A stretch of 64,000 nucleotides of DNA from Betaproteobacteria bacterium (GTDB taxonomy: Bacteria > Pseudomonadota > Gammaproteobacteria > Burkholderiales > SG8-39). Below, piece by piece: positions 50,116-58,914 of this stretch. Location: the NCBI GenBank assembly GCA_016195915.1, contig JACPYS010000028.1:1-64000 (forward strand), in the 5' to 3' direction. A program made the translations under genes and the position numbers. Each line of letters starts with the position of its first letter. Position 1 is the stretch's first letter. Under the pieces are notes generated by a model. That model did not search any database, had not been told where the DNA came from, and saw nothing but the letters and a program-made list of their open reading frames with translations.

Positions 50116-50802
50116 TTACGCGCGAGCCCGTGTGGTTTCCAGTCCGAGATACCCGCTGAGCATGCGCGCGAGCTCGGCTTCGAGCCGCCGGTCGGCGAGC
50201 ACCAGCGGGCCCGGGTCGTTCAGCACGGCGTTCACCAGGGTGCCGTAGAGCACCTGCATGGCGAAGCGCACACGCGCCGCGCGCGCGAGGCGCGGCAGGC
50301 GTCCCAGGCGCGGCGCAAGCAGGGTCACGACATCGCTGGCGAACGCCATGCCCACGCGTTTGAGCGGTGTCCAGGATTTCGGATGCGTCGACGCGTGCTT
50401 GAGCGTGGCGCGAATGAAGCCGCGATCGTTGCGAAACAGCGCAGTGACATGAGCAGTCACCTGCGCGACGATTCTCCCGGCCGCCAGAGCGCTCACCCGC
50501 TCCGGGTCGAACTCGCTGCGCGCGGCCTCCCGCCACTCGGCAATGACCAACTCCTGCAGCACCGCGAAATACGCTTCCTTGTCGCGGAAGCGGCCATAGA
50601 AGGAGCCGACCGAGAGCCCGTTGGCGGAGGCCAGTTCGGCGATCGACATCGACTCGAAGTCACCCTCGTTCAGCAGCCTGCGGCCGGTGCCGAGCAGCGC
50701 GTCTCGGGTGGCGAGCGCCCGCGGCTGGACCGCCCGCAGCAACCCGGTTTGCCGGATGTGGCGGCGCAGCACGCGCTTCGCGCGAGGTGAGGGAGCCATC
50801 AT
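50116..50802 (-). CDS. TetR-family transcriptional regulator
   Basis: This is a 228-aa regulator with a basic N-terminal extension and a TetR helix-turn-helix (SMSIAELASANGLSVGSFYG, RFRDKEAYFAVL). The C-terminal ligand domain is not assignable. Start codons ATG 50802 and ATG 50799 are adjacent. It is divergent from the ABC transporter/P450 gene series, and a perfect palindrome lies in the 89-bp gap, so it is probably the repressor of that series. Confidence 0.88.
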   Translation of the reverse strand: MMAPSPRAKRVLRRHIRQTGLLRAVQPRALATRDALLGTGRRLLNEGDFESMSIAELASANGLSVGSFYGRFRDKEAYFAVLQELVIAEWREAARSEFDPERVSALAAGRIVAQVTAHVTALFRNDRGFIRATLKHASTHPKSWTPLKRVGMAFASDVVTLLAPRLGRLPRLARAARVRFAMQVLYGTLVNAVLNDPGPLVLADRRLEAELARMLSGYLGLETTRARA

Positions 50803-50824
50803 ATTTGTTGACGCAGGACAAAAA

Positions 50825-50842
50825 TTCGAATTAGGATTCGAA
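50825..50842. promoter_or_regulatory. Perfect inverted repeat, putative TetR operator overlapping a promoter
   Basis: TTCGAAT-TAGG-ATTCGAA is a perfect 7+4+7 palindrome in the gap between the TetR gene and the receptor gene. Rightward TTGACG (50808-50813) and TAGGAT (50832-50837, 18-base spacing) form a possible promoter whose -10 lies inside the palindrome. That is a classical repressor arrangement. Confidence 0.65.
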
Positions 50843-50891
50843 AATAGTAATCGTTTCGGGGCCGGCAGGTCAACCGAGGAGGAGATGGACG

Positions 50892-51902
50892 ATGAAGCTG
50901 TTTCGCGTGGCATCGGCGATGGTCCTTGCGCTCGTTGCGGGAGGCGGCGCATGGGCGCAAGGCAAGGGAGAGTCGGTCAAGTTCCAGGACTACCCCGGGA
51001 TCGGCAACATGCTGGTGCGGGTGGCGATCAGCAAGGGCTATTGCGACAAGTACGGCATCAAGTGCTCCCTGCAGCCGATTCCATCGGGGCCGCTCGGTGC
51101 GCAGGCGATGCTCGCCAAGAGCATTGACGCGTCGTTCATCCCGGCCGAAATCATGGTCGGCGCGATCACCAAGGGCGCGAAGATGAAGATGGTCGTCGGC
51201 GGCGCGGTCGCCAACACCGCCAACCTGATCGCGGGCAATCACACCCCGGTGCCGAATGCGGGCAAGGGCTGGCCCGCATTCATGCAGGACCTGAAAGGAA
51301 AAAAAATCGGCGTTCCGGCACGCGGTTCCCTGATGGAAACCACCACCACCTGGATGCTGCTCAAGTCGGGGCTCAAGGCCGAGGACGTTACTTTCGTGGC
51401 GGTTGGCGGGCCGGTGACCGCTTACGGCGCGCTCGTCTCCAAACAGGTGGACGGCATCATGATGTTCGAACCGGGTCCGTCCCTGTGCGACGTGCTCGGG
51501 ACCTGCAAAGTGATCTGGCGCGGCGCGCTGGACAGGCAACCCGCGGAGCAATATGCGCTCAACGGCGGCGGGTCGAACCTGGTGTTCACCCAGGACTACA
51601 TCGAGCGCAATCCGCACGTGATCGAATCGGTGATCAAGGCGGTGAAGGACGCCGACGCATTCATCAATGGCGCGGGAAATTTCGAGGAGACCGTGAAGAT
51701 CGCCGAAACGTTTTTCAAGTTCGACATGCCGAAGGGTGACGAAGTACTGCGCGCCTCGCTCAAGGCAGCGCTGGAGGCGAAGGCCTACAGCGCTGCGATC
51801 AACCGCAATTCGGTCAAGGCCGGCCTCGACTTTCTCGTCGAGACCAGGCAGATCGACAAGGCGCCGCCGGTTTCCGAGTTCGTTTTCGACAAGGCGCCCT
51901 AG
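50892..51902 (+). CDS. NitT/TauT-type ABC transporter substrate-binding protein
   Basis: This is a 336-aa periplasmic binding protein with signal peptide MKLFRVASAMVLALVAGGGA and a mature part typical of the SsuA/TauA fold (AISKGYCDKYGIKCSLQPIP, DLKGKKIGVPARGS, KQVDGIMMFEPGP). Unlike the array at 16783 it is followed by its own ATPase and permease genes. The substrate is unknown, but the downstream P450 and sulfatase suggest an organic sulfate or a hydrophobic acid. Confidence 0.87.
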   Translation: MKLFRVASAMVLALVAGGGAWAQGKGESVKFQDYPGIGNMLVRVAISKGYCDKYGIKCSLQPIPSGPLGAQAMLAKSIDASFIPAEIMVGAITKGAKMKMVVGGAVANTANLIAGNHTPVPNAGKGWPAFMQDLKGKKIGVPARGSLMETTTTWMLLKSGLKAEDVTFVAVGGPVTAYGALVSKQVDGIMMFEPGPSLCDVLGTCKVIWRGALDRQPAEQYALNGGGSNLVFTQDYIERNPHVIESVIKAVKDADAFINGAGNFEETVKIAETFFKFDMPKGDEVLRASLKAALEAKAYSAAINRNSVKAGLDFLVETRQIDKAPPVSEFVFDKAP

Positions 51903-51913
51903 GCCGCGCGCCA

Positions 51914-52699
51914 GTGCTCACGCCGACGACTGCCATCCGGATCGCGGGCCTCACGGTCCGCTTCGGCGAGGTGCTCGCCGTGGACGACGCCTCGATCGAC
52001 GTCGAGCCGGGCGAGTTCGTCTCGATCGTCGGTCCGAGCGGCTGCGGCAAGACCACCATCCTCAATTTGCTGACCGGGCTGGTGCCGCTCGAGTCCGGGG
52101 AGATCTCGATCCTCGGCAAGCGCCCGGTCGCCGGCAACCCGGACATCGCGTACATGCTGGCGCGCGACAGCCTGCTGCCGTGGCGCTCTGCGCTCGGCAA
52201 CGCCAGCTACGGACTGGAGGTGCGTGGCGTGCCGAGGGAGGCGCGCGAGGCCAAGGCGCGGCAGCTGCTCGCGCGCGTGGGGCTGGCGGACTTCGAGCAT
52301 CACTGGCCGAAGCAGCTCTCGCACGGCATGCGCCAGCGCGCGGCGCTGGCGCGAACCTTCTGCCTCGATGCGCCGGTACTGCTGATGGACGAGCCCTTCG
52401 GCGCGCTCGATGCGCAGACGAAACTCCAGCTCGAGGACCTGCTGCTCGAGCTGTGGAACGCGGAGCGGCGCACGGTGGTCTTCATCACGCATGATCTCGC
52501 CGAGGCGGTGGCGCTGTCCGACCGCGTGGTGGTGATGAGCGCGCGTCCCGGCCGGATCGTCGAACAAATGCCGATCGACCTGCCGCGGCCGCGCTCGGTG
52601 CGCACGCTGCAGAAAAGCCACGAGTTCCACGACATCTACTCCGACCTGTGGGAGGCGCTGGAAGCCGGCATGAAGGGCGCGCCGGCGGCGCTCCAATGA
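51914..52699 (+). CDS. NitT/TauT-type ABC transporter ATP-binding protein
   Basis: This is a 261-aa ATPase with Walker A GPSGCGKTT, Walker B VLLMDEPFGALD and switch His in VFITHDLAEAV. The signature is LSHGMRQR instead of LSGGMRQR. In the Q-loop region (AYMLARDSLLPWR) the usual Gln appears to be replaced. Both changes are at positions that couple ATP use to transport and deserve checking. GTG 51914 starts 11 bases after the receptor stop, and the stop overlaps the permease ATG. Confidence 0.88.
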   Translation: MLTPTTAIRIAGLTVRFGEVLAVDDASIDVEPGEFVSIVGPSGCGKTTILNLLTGLVPLESGEISILGKRPVAGNPDIAYMLARDSLLPWRSALGNASYGLEVRGVPREAREAKARQLLARVGLADFEHHWPKQLSHGMRQRAALARTFCLDAPVLLMDEPFGALDAQTKLQLEDLLLELWNAERRTVVFITHDLAEAVALSDRVVVMSARPGRIVEQMPIDLPRPRSVRTLQKSHEFHDIYSDLWEALEAGMKGAPAALQ

Positions 52700-53451
52700 A
52701 GGCGTCCTGGACCGAGATCGTCGCGCACGGCGCTTTCATCGCCGTGTGCCTCGCGCTCTGGGAGTGGGGCGCGCGCACGCAATACCTGCCGCAGACCTTC
52801 TTTGGCAGCCCGATCGGTATCGCTGCCTACCTGTGGGAGGGATTCGCGGTGTCGAAGAAGCTATGGCACGAACTGGGCTACACGGTAGCGGGGACGCTGA
52901 TATCGTTCCTGCTCGGCAGCGTCGCGGCAATCGCGCTCGGGCTTGCCTTCGCCATGTTCCCGAAGCTGGAGCACGCCATGGACCCCTACCTCGCGGTGCT
53001 CAACGCGATGCCGCGGATCGCGCTTGCGCCGCTGTTCCTGCTCTGGTTCGGGCTGGGGATCGGCTCCAAGGTCGCGGTCGGCACGAGCCTTGCATTCTTC
53101 ATCGTGCTGGCGAACACGGTCGCCGGCATCCGGGGCGTGTCGCAGGACCACATCGTGCTGTCGCGCGCCATGGGCGCCACCCGGTCGCAGATCTTCTTCA
53201 AGGTGACGCTTCCTTCGGCGGTGCCGGTGATCTTCTCGGGCTTGCGGCTGGCGCTTATTTTTTCGATGCTGGGGGTGATCGGCGCCGAGATCATCGCCGC
53301 CGAGCACGGGCTGGGGCAGGTGCTGTCCTATCTGCAATCGACCTTCAACATGAACGGCGTGATGGGACTGCTCCTGCTGCTCGCGTGCCTGGGGATGATC
53401 GTGACACGCGGCATGTCGCGGCTGGAGCGGGCGCTGCTGAAGTGGCAATGA
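52696..53451 (+). CDS. NitT/TauT-type ABC transporter permease
   Basis: This is a 251-aa inner-membrane permease with about six helices. The cytoplasmic EAA loop that docks the ATPase is recognisable as SRAMGATRSQIFFKVTLPSA. It forms a complete importer with the two preceding genes; the ATG overlaps the ATPase stop (ATGA). The ferredoxin gene follows after 23 bases, so transport and oxidation are probably coexpressed. Confidence 0.88.
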   Translation: MKASWTEIVAHGAFIAVCLALWEWGARTQYLPQTFFGSPIGIAAYLWEGFAVSKKLWHELGYTVAGTLISFLLGSVAAIALGLAFAMFPKLEHAMDPYLAVLNAMPRIALAPLFLLWFGLGIGSKVAVGTSLAFFIVLANTVAGIRGVSQDHIVLSRAMGATRSQIFFKVTLPSAVPVIFSGLRLALIFSMLGVIGAEIIAAEHGLGQVLSYLQSTFNMNGVMGLLLLLACLGMIVTRGMSRLERALLKWQ

Positions 53452-53474
53452 GTCTCGAGCGAGGGGAACGAACC

Positions 53475-53693
53475 ATGAGTGAACGCAACATGATGAAGGT
53501 CCGCGTGGAAGCTGAACGCTGCCAGGGACACAACCGGTGTTGTTCGATCGCCCCGGAGCTGTTCGAAATCGACGACTACGGCTACGCGCGCGCGTCGGGC
53601 GACGGTTCGGTGCCGCCGGCACTGGAAGAAAAGGCGCGCCTCGCGATGAAGAACTGCCCCGAACATGCAGTGCGTCTGACCAGGCAAGACTGA
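53475..53693 (+). CDS. Single-cluster [3Fe-4S]/[4Fe-4S] ferredoxin (P450 partner)
   Basis: This is a 72-aa ferredoxin of the type that reduces bacterial P450s. Cys16, Cys22 and Cys61 (CP) are the likely cluster ligands. The position of the second Cys in a [4Fe-4S] motif is His19 (CQGHNRC), usual for [3Fe-4S] P450 ferredoxins. An extra Cys23 is adjacent. It lies directly before the P450 gene (14-base gap), so it is almost surely the redox partner; the reductase is not in the window. Confidence 0.9.
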   Translation: MSERNMMKVRVEAERCQGHNRCCSIAPELFEIDDYGYARASGDGSVPPALEEKARLAMKNCPEHAVRLTRQD

Positions 53694-53707
53694 GAAAGGA
53701 GAAGGCG

Positions 53708-54910
53708 ATGAGCTCAAGACCTCCCGTCAATGACTGGGCGACGGATTTCGATCACACCGATCCACGCTGGATGAACGACCCGTTTCCGATCTGGGACGGG
53801 CTGCGAACGCGCTGCCCGATCGCGCACACGGAGCGTTTCCAGGGTGCGTACTTCCCGTCGCGCTATCAGGACGTGCGCGACATTTCCTACGACACCGAAC
53901 ATTTTTCCTCGCGCCGCGTGATCGTGCGCGACGAAAAGCTCGATCCGCCGATCCCGAGTCCCCCGATCACTTCCGATCCGCCGGAGCACCGGCCTGCCCG
54001 GATGCCGCTGCTGCCTCCGTTCAACCCGAAGGCGGTCGAGAGGCTCAAGCCGGGCACGCAGGCGCTGTGCGCACGCCTGATCGACGCCTTCATCGCCAGC
54101 GGGCGCTGCGACGCCGCGACCGACTACGCGCAGCACATTCCGACGCGGGTCATCGCGCACATGCTGGGCGTGCCCGAGGCCGACGGCGAGCTTTTCCGGC
54201 ACTGGATCAAGCTGGCGCTCGAGGAAGGCATACACGACATGAGCAAGGCGCTCCAGGCGGTCGGGGAGATGACGGTGTATTTCAGGGACCAGATCGCAAA
54301 GCGCGCTTCGCAGCACGGCGACGACCTGATCAGCTACATGCTTGCGCTGCGCCACGACGGCAAGCCGATCCCGGAGGACAAGCTGCTCGGCACGCTGCGG
54401 CTGATCCTGATCGCGGGTATCGACACCACCTGGAGCGCGATCGGCGCGAGCCTGTGGCACCTGGCGACGCACGACGAGGACCGGCGCCGCCTGGTCGCCG
54501 ACCCGTCGCTGATGGATACCGCGGTCGAGGAGTTCCTGCGCGCCTACGCCCCGGTGACGATGGCGCGCGAAGTGGTGAAGGAGGTCGAGATCAACGGCTG
54601 CCCGATGAAGCCGGGGCACATGGTGCTGCTCTCCTTTCCCGCCGCGAACCGCGACCCGGAGATGTTCCCGGACGCCGACAAGGTCATTCTCGACCGGCAG
54701 GAAAACCGCCACGCAGCGTTCGGCCTCGGCATCCACCGCTGCATCGGCTCGAACCTCGCGCGCATGGAATTGCGCACCGCGCTCGAGGAGTGGCTCAAGC
54801 GCATCCCCGAGTTCAGGCTCGAGGACCCGGCGGGGGTGCGCTGGTCCGAGGGCACGGTGCGCGGACCGCGGCAAATGCCGATGTTATTCGCACCCGAGGT
54901 GCGGACGTGA
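53708..54910 (+). CDS. Cytochrome P450 monooxygenase
   Basis: This is a 400-aa soluble class I P450. The I-helix oxygen-activation motif is AGIDTTWSA, the K-helix ExxR is EEFLR, and the haem loop AFGLGIHRCIGSNLAR places the thiolate ligand at Cys345. The N-terminal PPITSDPPEHRPAR block with DPPEH is typical. It hydroxylates or demethylates an organic substrate using electrons from the preceding ferredoxin. Surrounding transporter, sulfatase and acyl-CoA dehydrogenases suggest a catabolic role. Confidence 0.92.
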   Translation: MSSRPPVNDWATDFDHTDPRWMNDPFPIWDGLRTRCPIAHTERFQGAYFPSRYQDVRDISYDTEHFSSRRVIVRDEKLDPPIPSPPITSDPPEHRPARMPLLPPFNPKAVERLKPGTQALCARLIDAFIASGRCDAATDYAQHIPTRVIAHMLGVPEADGELFRHWIKLALEEGIHDMSKALQAVGEMTVYFRDQIAKRASQHGDDLISYMLALRHDGKPIPEDKLLGTLRLILIAGIDTTWSAIGASLWHLATHDEDRRRLVADPSLMDTAVEEFLRAYAPVTMAREVVKEVEINGCPMKPGHMVLLSFPAANRDPEMFPDADKVILDRQENRHAAFGLGIHRCIGSNLARMELRTALEEWLKRIPEFRLEDPAGVRWSEGTVRGPRQMPMLFAPEVRT

Positions 54911-54926
54911 AGACAGCGATCCTCCA

Positions 54927-55886
54927 ATGAAACGCAGGACTTTCATCGCCGCGGCGGCGTCGGCGACGCTCCTGCCGTCGGCAGCGTGGTCGCAGGCGCG
55001 CTACCCGCAGCGCCCGATTACGCTCTACGGCGCGCTGCCGGGCGGCGGCATCATGGACCAGCACCTGCGCTTCCTCGCCGAGCGCGCGCAGAAGGTCCTC
55101 GGCCAGCCGATCGCGGTGGACCCCAGACCGGGCGCCGGTGCGACACTCGCGCCGACGCTGCTCCTGAATGCCGCACCCGACGGGCACACGCTCGCCGCGA
55201 TGACCGTGAACACCCTGCGCTACCCGCATTACCAGACGAGCAACTATGAGCCGCTCAAGGATTTCAGCTACGTGATCGGGCTGTCGAACTTCACTTTCGC
55301 CGTGGCGGTGCTCGCGGATTCCCCGTGGAAAACGATCGAAGACCTGATCGCCGCGGGCAAAACGCAGCCGGGCAAGCTGACGAGCGGTTCTACGGGTCAC
55401 GGCGGCACCGGGCACCTCGTCCTCATCGACATCGAGAACGCGACCGGCGCGAAATTCACGCAGGTGCCGTTCAAGGGCGGCCCGGACGCGATCCAGGCGC
55501 TGCTCGGCAGGCACATCGATTTCATCACCGACGGCGCGAGCTTCGCGCCGCTGGCGGACGACGGCCGGGTGCGCATCCTCGCGCTCGCCACTGAAACGCC
55601 GATGGCGCGCTTCAAGGGCGTGCCGACGTTGCGCGAGAAAGGCATCGACGCGGTGGGCTGGAGTCCGTACGGCATCCTCGGTCCGAAGAACATGCCCGCC
55701 GACGTGATGCGCGCGATCCACGATGCCTTCAAGCAGGCGATGGACGACCCGGCGCACGACGCGTTCCTGGAGAAATTCATCCAGCTGCCCTGGTACAAGA
55801 GCTCGGCCGACTACCGCGCCTGGGCCGAAAAATACTTTGTCGACATTCGGCCGGTGCTCGCCAAGGCCGGATTGCTCAAGCAATAG
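54927..55886 (+). CDS. Bug/TctC-family periplasmic solute-binding receptor (divergent)
   Basis: This is a 319-aa receptor with a Tat-like signal, MKRRTFIAAAASATLLPSAA, and the expected blocks in variant form: LYGALPGGGIMDQHLR instead of PYPAGGxxD, DPRPGAGATLAP and NAAPDGHTLAAMT. The divergence suggests a different ligand from the other four Bug proteins here. It lies 16 bases after the P450 gene. Confidence 0.84.
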   Translation: MKRRTFIAAAASATLLPSAAWSQARYPQRPITLYGALPGGGIMDQHLRFLAERAQKVLGQPIAVDPRPGAGATLAPTLLLNAAPDGHTLAAMTVNTLRYPHYQTSNYEPLKDFSYVIGLSNFTFAVAVLADSPWKTIEDLIAAGKTQPGKLTSGSTGHGGTGHLVLIDIENATGAKFTQVPFKGGPDAIQALLGRHIDFITDGASFAPLADDGRVRILALATETPMARFKGVPTLREKGIDAVGWSPYGILGPKNMPADVMRAIHDAFKQAMDDPAHDAFLEKFIQLPWYKSSADYRAWAEKYFVDIRPVLAKAGLLKQ

Positions 55887-55944
55887 GCCGCGCGCGCGAG
55901 TCGGCCGTGAATGCCGGTGCAGGCATAAAGGAGAAACCGCAGAT

Positions 55945-57489
55945 ATGAAGCGCTTCGATACGATCGCCACGCAGACTGTGCGCACGGCGGAGCATCTCGA
56001 GCCGGCGTTCGAGCACGCCACGCAGGGCGAGGCCGCGAAAAGAAAACTTGCCGAATTCGCAGCCCGGCGAAGGAAGCGCCCCAACATCCTGGTGTTCCTG
56101 ATGGACGACGTGGGTTGGGGCGATTTCGGCTGTTACGGCGGCGGCGTGGCGGTGGGCGCGCCGACGCCCAATTTCGACCGGCTCGCGCGCGCCGGGTTGC
56201 AACTCACCTCGTGCTACTCGGAGCCGACCTGCTCGCCTTCGCGCGCGACGCTGCTCACCGGGCGCCTGCCGCATCGTCACGGGCTGCACCGCCCGCCGAT
56301 GTACGGCGAGCCCGGCGGCCTGCAAGGCGAGGTGACGCTGCCGCAACTGCTCGCGGACGGCGGGTATGTAACGCAGGCGGTGGGCAAATGGCACATCGGC
56401 GAGAACGCCGCCTCGCAGCCGCAAAACGTCGGTTTCGACGACTTCTACGGCTTCCTTTCGGTGTCGGATATGTACACCGAGTGGCGCGACCCGCATTTTT
56501 TCCCGGAGATCGTGTACTCGGAAGCGCGCACCGAGTGGGTGAAGAACATGCCCTTCAACCGCTGCTTCGTGCACGCGAAGAAGGGGGGCACGCCGGAAAA
56601 CGTCGAGGAGGTGACCATCCCGGTGCTCTCGCTGCTCGACGAGAAGTGGTGCCAGTATTCCGAGGCGTTCATCCGGCGCATGGCCGGCGGCGAGCAGCCG
56701 TGGCTGCTCTATCACTGCACGCGGGGCGCGCATTTCGACAACTACCCGCACGAGCGTTTTCTCGCCTCATCGCCCGCGAAGCACCCGTACAAGGACACCC
56801 TGATCGAGCTCGACGACATCGTGCGCCGCCTGAGCGAAGCGCTGCGCGCGACCGGGCAGCTCGAAGATACGCTGATCTTCATCTCGTCGGACAACGGCCC
56901 GCACATGGAGACCTGGCCGGACGCGGCCTACACGCCGTTTCGCTGCGCCAAGGGTTCGACCTGGGAAGGCGGCGTGCGCGTTCCCGGCATTTTCGTCTGG
57001 CCCGGCATGATCGAAGCGGGACAGCAGAACGACGGGCTGTTCAACTTCAGCGACATCCTGCCGACCGCCCTCGCACTGGCGGGCGAATCGGTGCGCCTGC
57101 CCGCCGAGCGCTACATCGACGGCGTAGACCAGTCCTCCTTCCTGCTCGCGCCCGAGGGCCTGTCGCACCGCAAGTACCACTATTACTGGCTGATGAGCAC
57201 GTTTTCGGCGCTGCGCTGCGGCGAGTACAAGATGGTGCTGAGTTCCACCAGCGATGACGATGCGGGTGCGTGGGGGCCGGGCGGATTCACCGGGATCCTG
57301 CAGAAGCACACCTATCCTGCGCTCTACAACCTGTATCTCGACCCCAAGGAGACGCACAACTACATGACGCGCAAGCTCGCGTACATGGAAGCCTTTCAGC
57401 TCGGCATCCGCCAGCACCTGCTCAGCTTCAAGCGCTTCCCGCCGAAGACGGTGATGGGCCTGCAGGCGGCCGACGCGCGCGCGAAGTGA
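55945..57489 (+). CDS. Sulfatase (formylglycine-dependent arylsulfatase family)
   Basis: This is a 514-aa sulfatase that hydrolyses a sulfate ester. Metal-binding NILVFLMDDVGWGDFGCYGG is followed by the active-site motif CSPSRATLLTGR; Cys96 is the residue converted to formylglycine. VGKWHIGE and SSDNGPHME are the other family landmarks. No signal peptide is visible, so it may be cytoplasmic or its export is unusual. No formylglycine-generating enzyme gene is in the window. It is coupled to the DUF1254 gene by a GTGA overlap. Confidence 0.9.
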   Translation: MKRFDTIATQTVRTAEHLEPAFEHATQGEAAKRKLAEFAARRRKRPNILVFLMDDVGWGDFGCYGGGVAVGAPTPNFDRLARAGLQLTSCYSEPTCSPSRATLLTGRLPHRHGLHRPPMYGEPGGLQGEVTLPQLLADGGYVTQAVGKWHIGENAASQPQNVGFDDFYGFLSVSDMYTEWRDPHFFPEIVYSEARTEWVKNMPFNRCFVHAKKGGTPENVEEVTIPVLSLLDEKWCQYSEAFIRRMAGGEQPWLLYHCTRGAHFDNYPHERFLASSPAKHPYKDTLIELDDIVRRLSEALRATGQLEDTLIFISSDNGPHMETWPDAAYTPFRCAKGSTWEGGVRVPGIFVWPGMIEAGQQNDGLFNFSDILPTALALAGESVRLPAERYIDGVDQSSFLLAPEGLSHRKYHYYWLMSTFSALRCGEYKMVLSSTSDDDAGAWGPGGFTGILQKHTYPALYNLYLDPKETHNYMTRKLAYMEAFQLGIRQHLLSFKRFPPKTVMGLQAADARAK

Positions 57490-58820
57490 ACTGGCGCATC
57501 GTACTCGCGGCAGCGACAGCAATGGGAGTTTCGTCCTGCGCCGCGGCCAGCCCCACGCCACAGGAGCTCGAGGCGATCGCGCGCGAGGCCTACATCTTCG
57601 CGTTTCCGCTCTACGAGCTGATTCGCACGCGCAACGGCGCGCTGCAGCGCCAGCCGGCGAATTTTCTCGGCCATCGCAAGACCCTGATTCGCGCTTCCAG
57701 CCGGGATGTCACCACGCCGAACAACGATACGCTGTACAGCTCGGCATGGCTCGATCTCGCCGCGGGCCCGGTGCATATCGCGGTACCGGACACCGCCGGG
57801 CGCTACTACTCGATCGCGTTCATGGACGCGTACACCAACAACTTCGCCTACATCGGGCGCCGCACCACGGGCACGCGCGCGGGTCAGTTCATCGTAGTTG
57901 GCCCGGATGAAGTGGGATTGCCCGCAGGCGCCGATGCGGCGCGCGTCATTCGCGCGCCGACGCGAACGGTATGGGCGCTCGCGCGGTGGCTGGTTGACGG
58001 CGCGGAGGACGTTGCCGCGGTCAACCGGCTGCAGGACGCGACGCGGCTCGAAGCCTCTGGAGGCGCCGCCATGGTCGCGGTGCCGCTGCTGCCGCTGGCG
58101 CCCGATCCCGCCGTGTTTTTCGCCGCCGTAAATGCGTCGATGACGGAAAATCCGCCGCCGCCGCGCGACCAGGCCGCGCTCGAGCGTTTTGCCAGGATCG
58201 GCGTGGGTCCGGGACAGGCATTCGCGATCGAACGCTTTGACGCCGCGGGGCGGGAGGCGCTCGTGCGCGGTGTCGATGCCGCAAGACGTGATATCCGCTC
58301 GGCGGCCGGCATCGGCGGCGATGCAAGCGGCTGGTCTTCGCAGCAGGGCCCGATCGGCAATTTCGGCGACGATTTTCTGCTGCGCGCGCGGGTCGCATTG
58401 GGTGGCCTCGCGGCGCTCGAGCCGGCCGAGGCGCATTACGCCGGGACGCAGACCGACGACGAGGGGCGGCGTCTCGACGGCGAACATCGGTACTTGTTGC
58501 GCTTCGAGAAAGACCGCGATCCGCCGGTGGACGCGTTCTGGTCGCTGACGCTGTACCAGATCACGGCCGAGGGCCGCTTGTATTTCGTTCCCAACGCAAT
58601 CGAGCGTTACGCCGTGGGCGACCGCAGCAAAGGCCTGCAGCGCGGCGCGGATGGCTCGCTGGAGATCTATCTATCCGCGACGCCGCCGGGCGGCGAGCGC
58701 GACGCCAACTGGTTGCCCGCGCCCGCAGGGCCGTTCCGGCTGGTGATGCGTGCCTACCAGCCGCGCTCCGAGATCCTCGACGGGCGCTATCGCTACCCGC
58801 CGGTGGTTCGGCTGAACTGA
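57486..58820 (+). CDS. DUF1254/DUF1214-domain putative lipoprotein
   Basis: This is a 444-aa exported protein. The N-terminus (M)NWRIVLAAATAMGVSSCAAA has a lipobox-like VSSC. The DUF1254 part contains TPNNDTLYSSAWLDLAAGP and DTAGRYYSIAFMDAYTNN, and the DUF1214 part has FWSLTLYQITAEGRLYFVP and NAIERYAVGDRS. The biochemical function of this family is not established. The GTG overlaps the sulfatase stop, so the pair is translated together. Confidence 0.87.
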   Translation: MNWRIVLAAATAMGVSSCAAASPTPQELEAIAREAYIFAFPLYELIRTRNGALQRQPANFLGHRKTLIRASSRDVTTPNNDTLYSSAWLDLAAGPVHIAVPDTAGRYYSIAFMDAYTNNFAYIGRRTTGTRAGQFIVVGPDEVGLPAGADAARVIRAPTRTVWALARWLVDGAEDVAAVNRLQDATRLEASGGAAMVAVPLLPLAPDPAVFFAAVNASMTENPPPPRDQAALERFARIGVGPGQAFAIERFDAAGREALVRGVDAARRDIRSAAGIGGDASGWSSQQGPIGNFGDDFLLRARVALGGLAALEPAEAHYAGTQTDDEGRRLDGEHRYLLRFEKDRDPPVDAFWSLTLYQITAEGRLYFVPNAIERYAVGDRSKGLQRGADGSLEIYLSATPPGGERDANWLPAPAGPFRLVMRAYQPRSEILDGRYRYPPVVRLN

Positions 58821-58914
58821 GCGGGTGAACTGAGCGTTTGAAACGGCACCGGCTTTTTGCACCGCCCGCGTCGATGGCGCAGTAAACTTCGAACTTTCAC
58901 CGGGGGAGTCGGCC

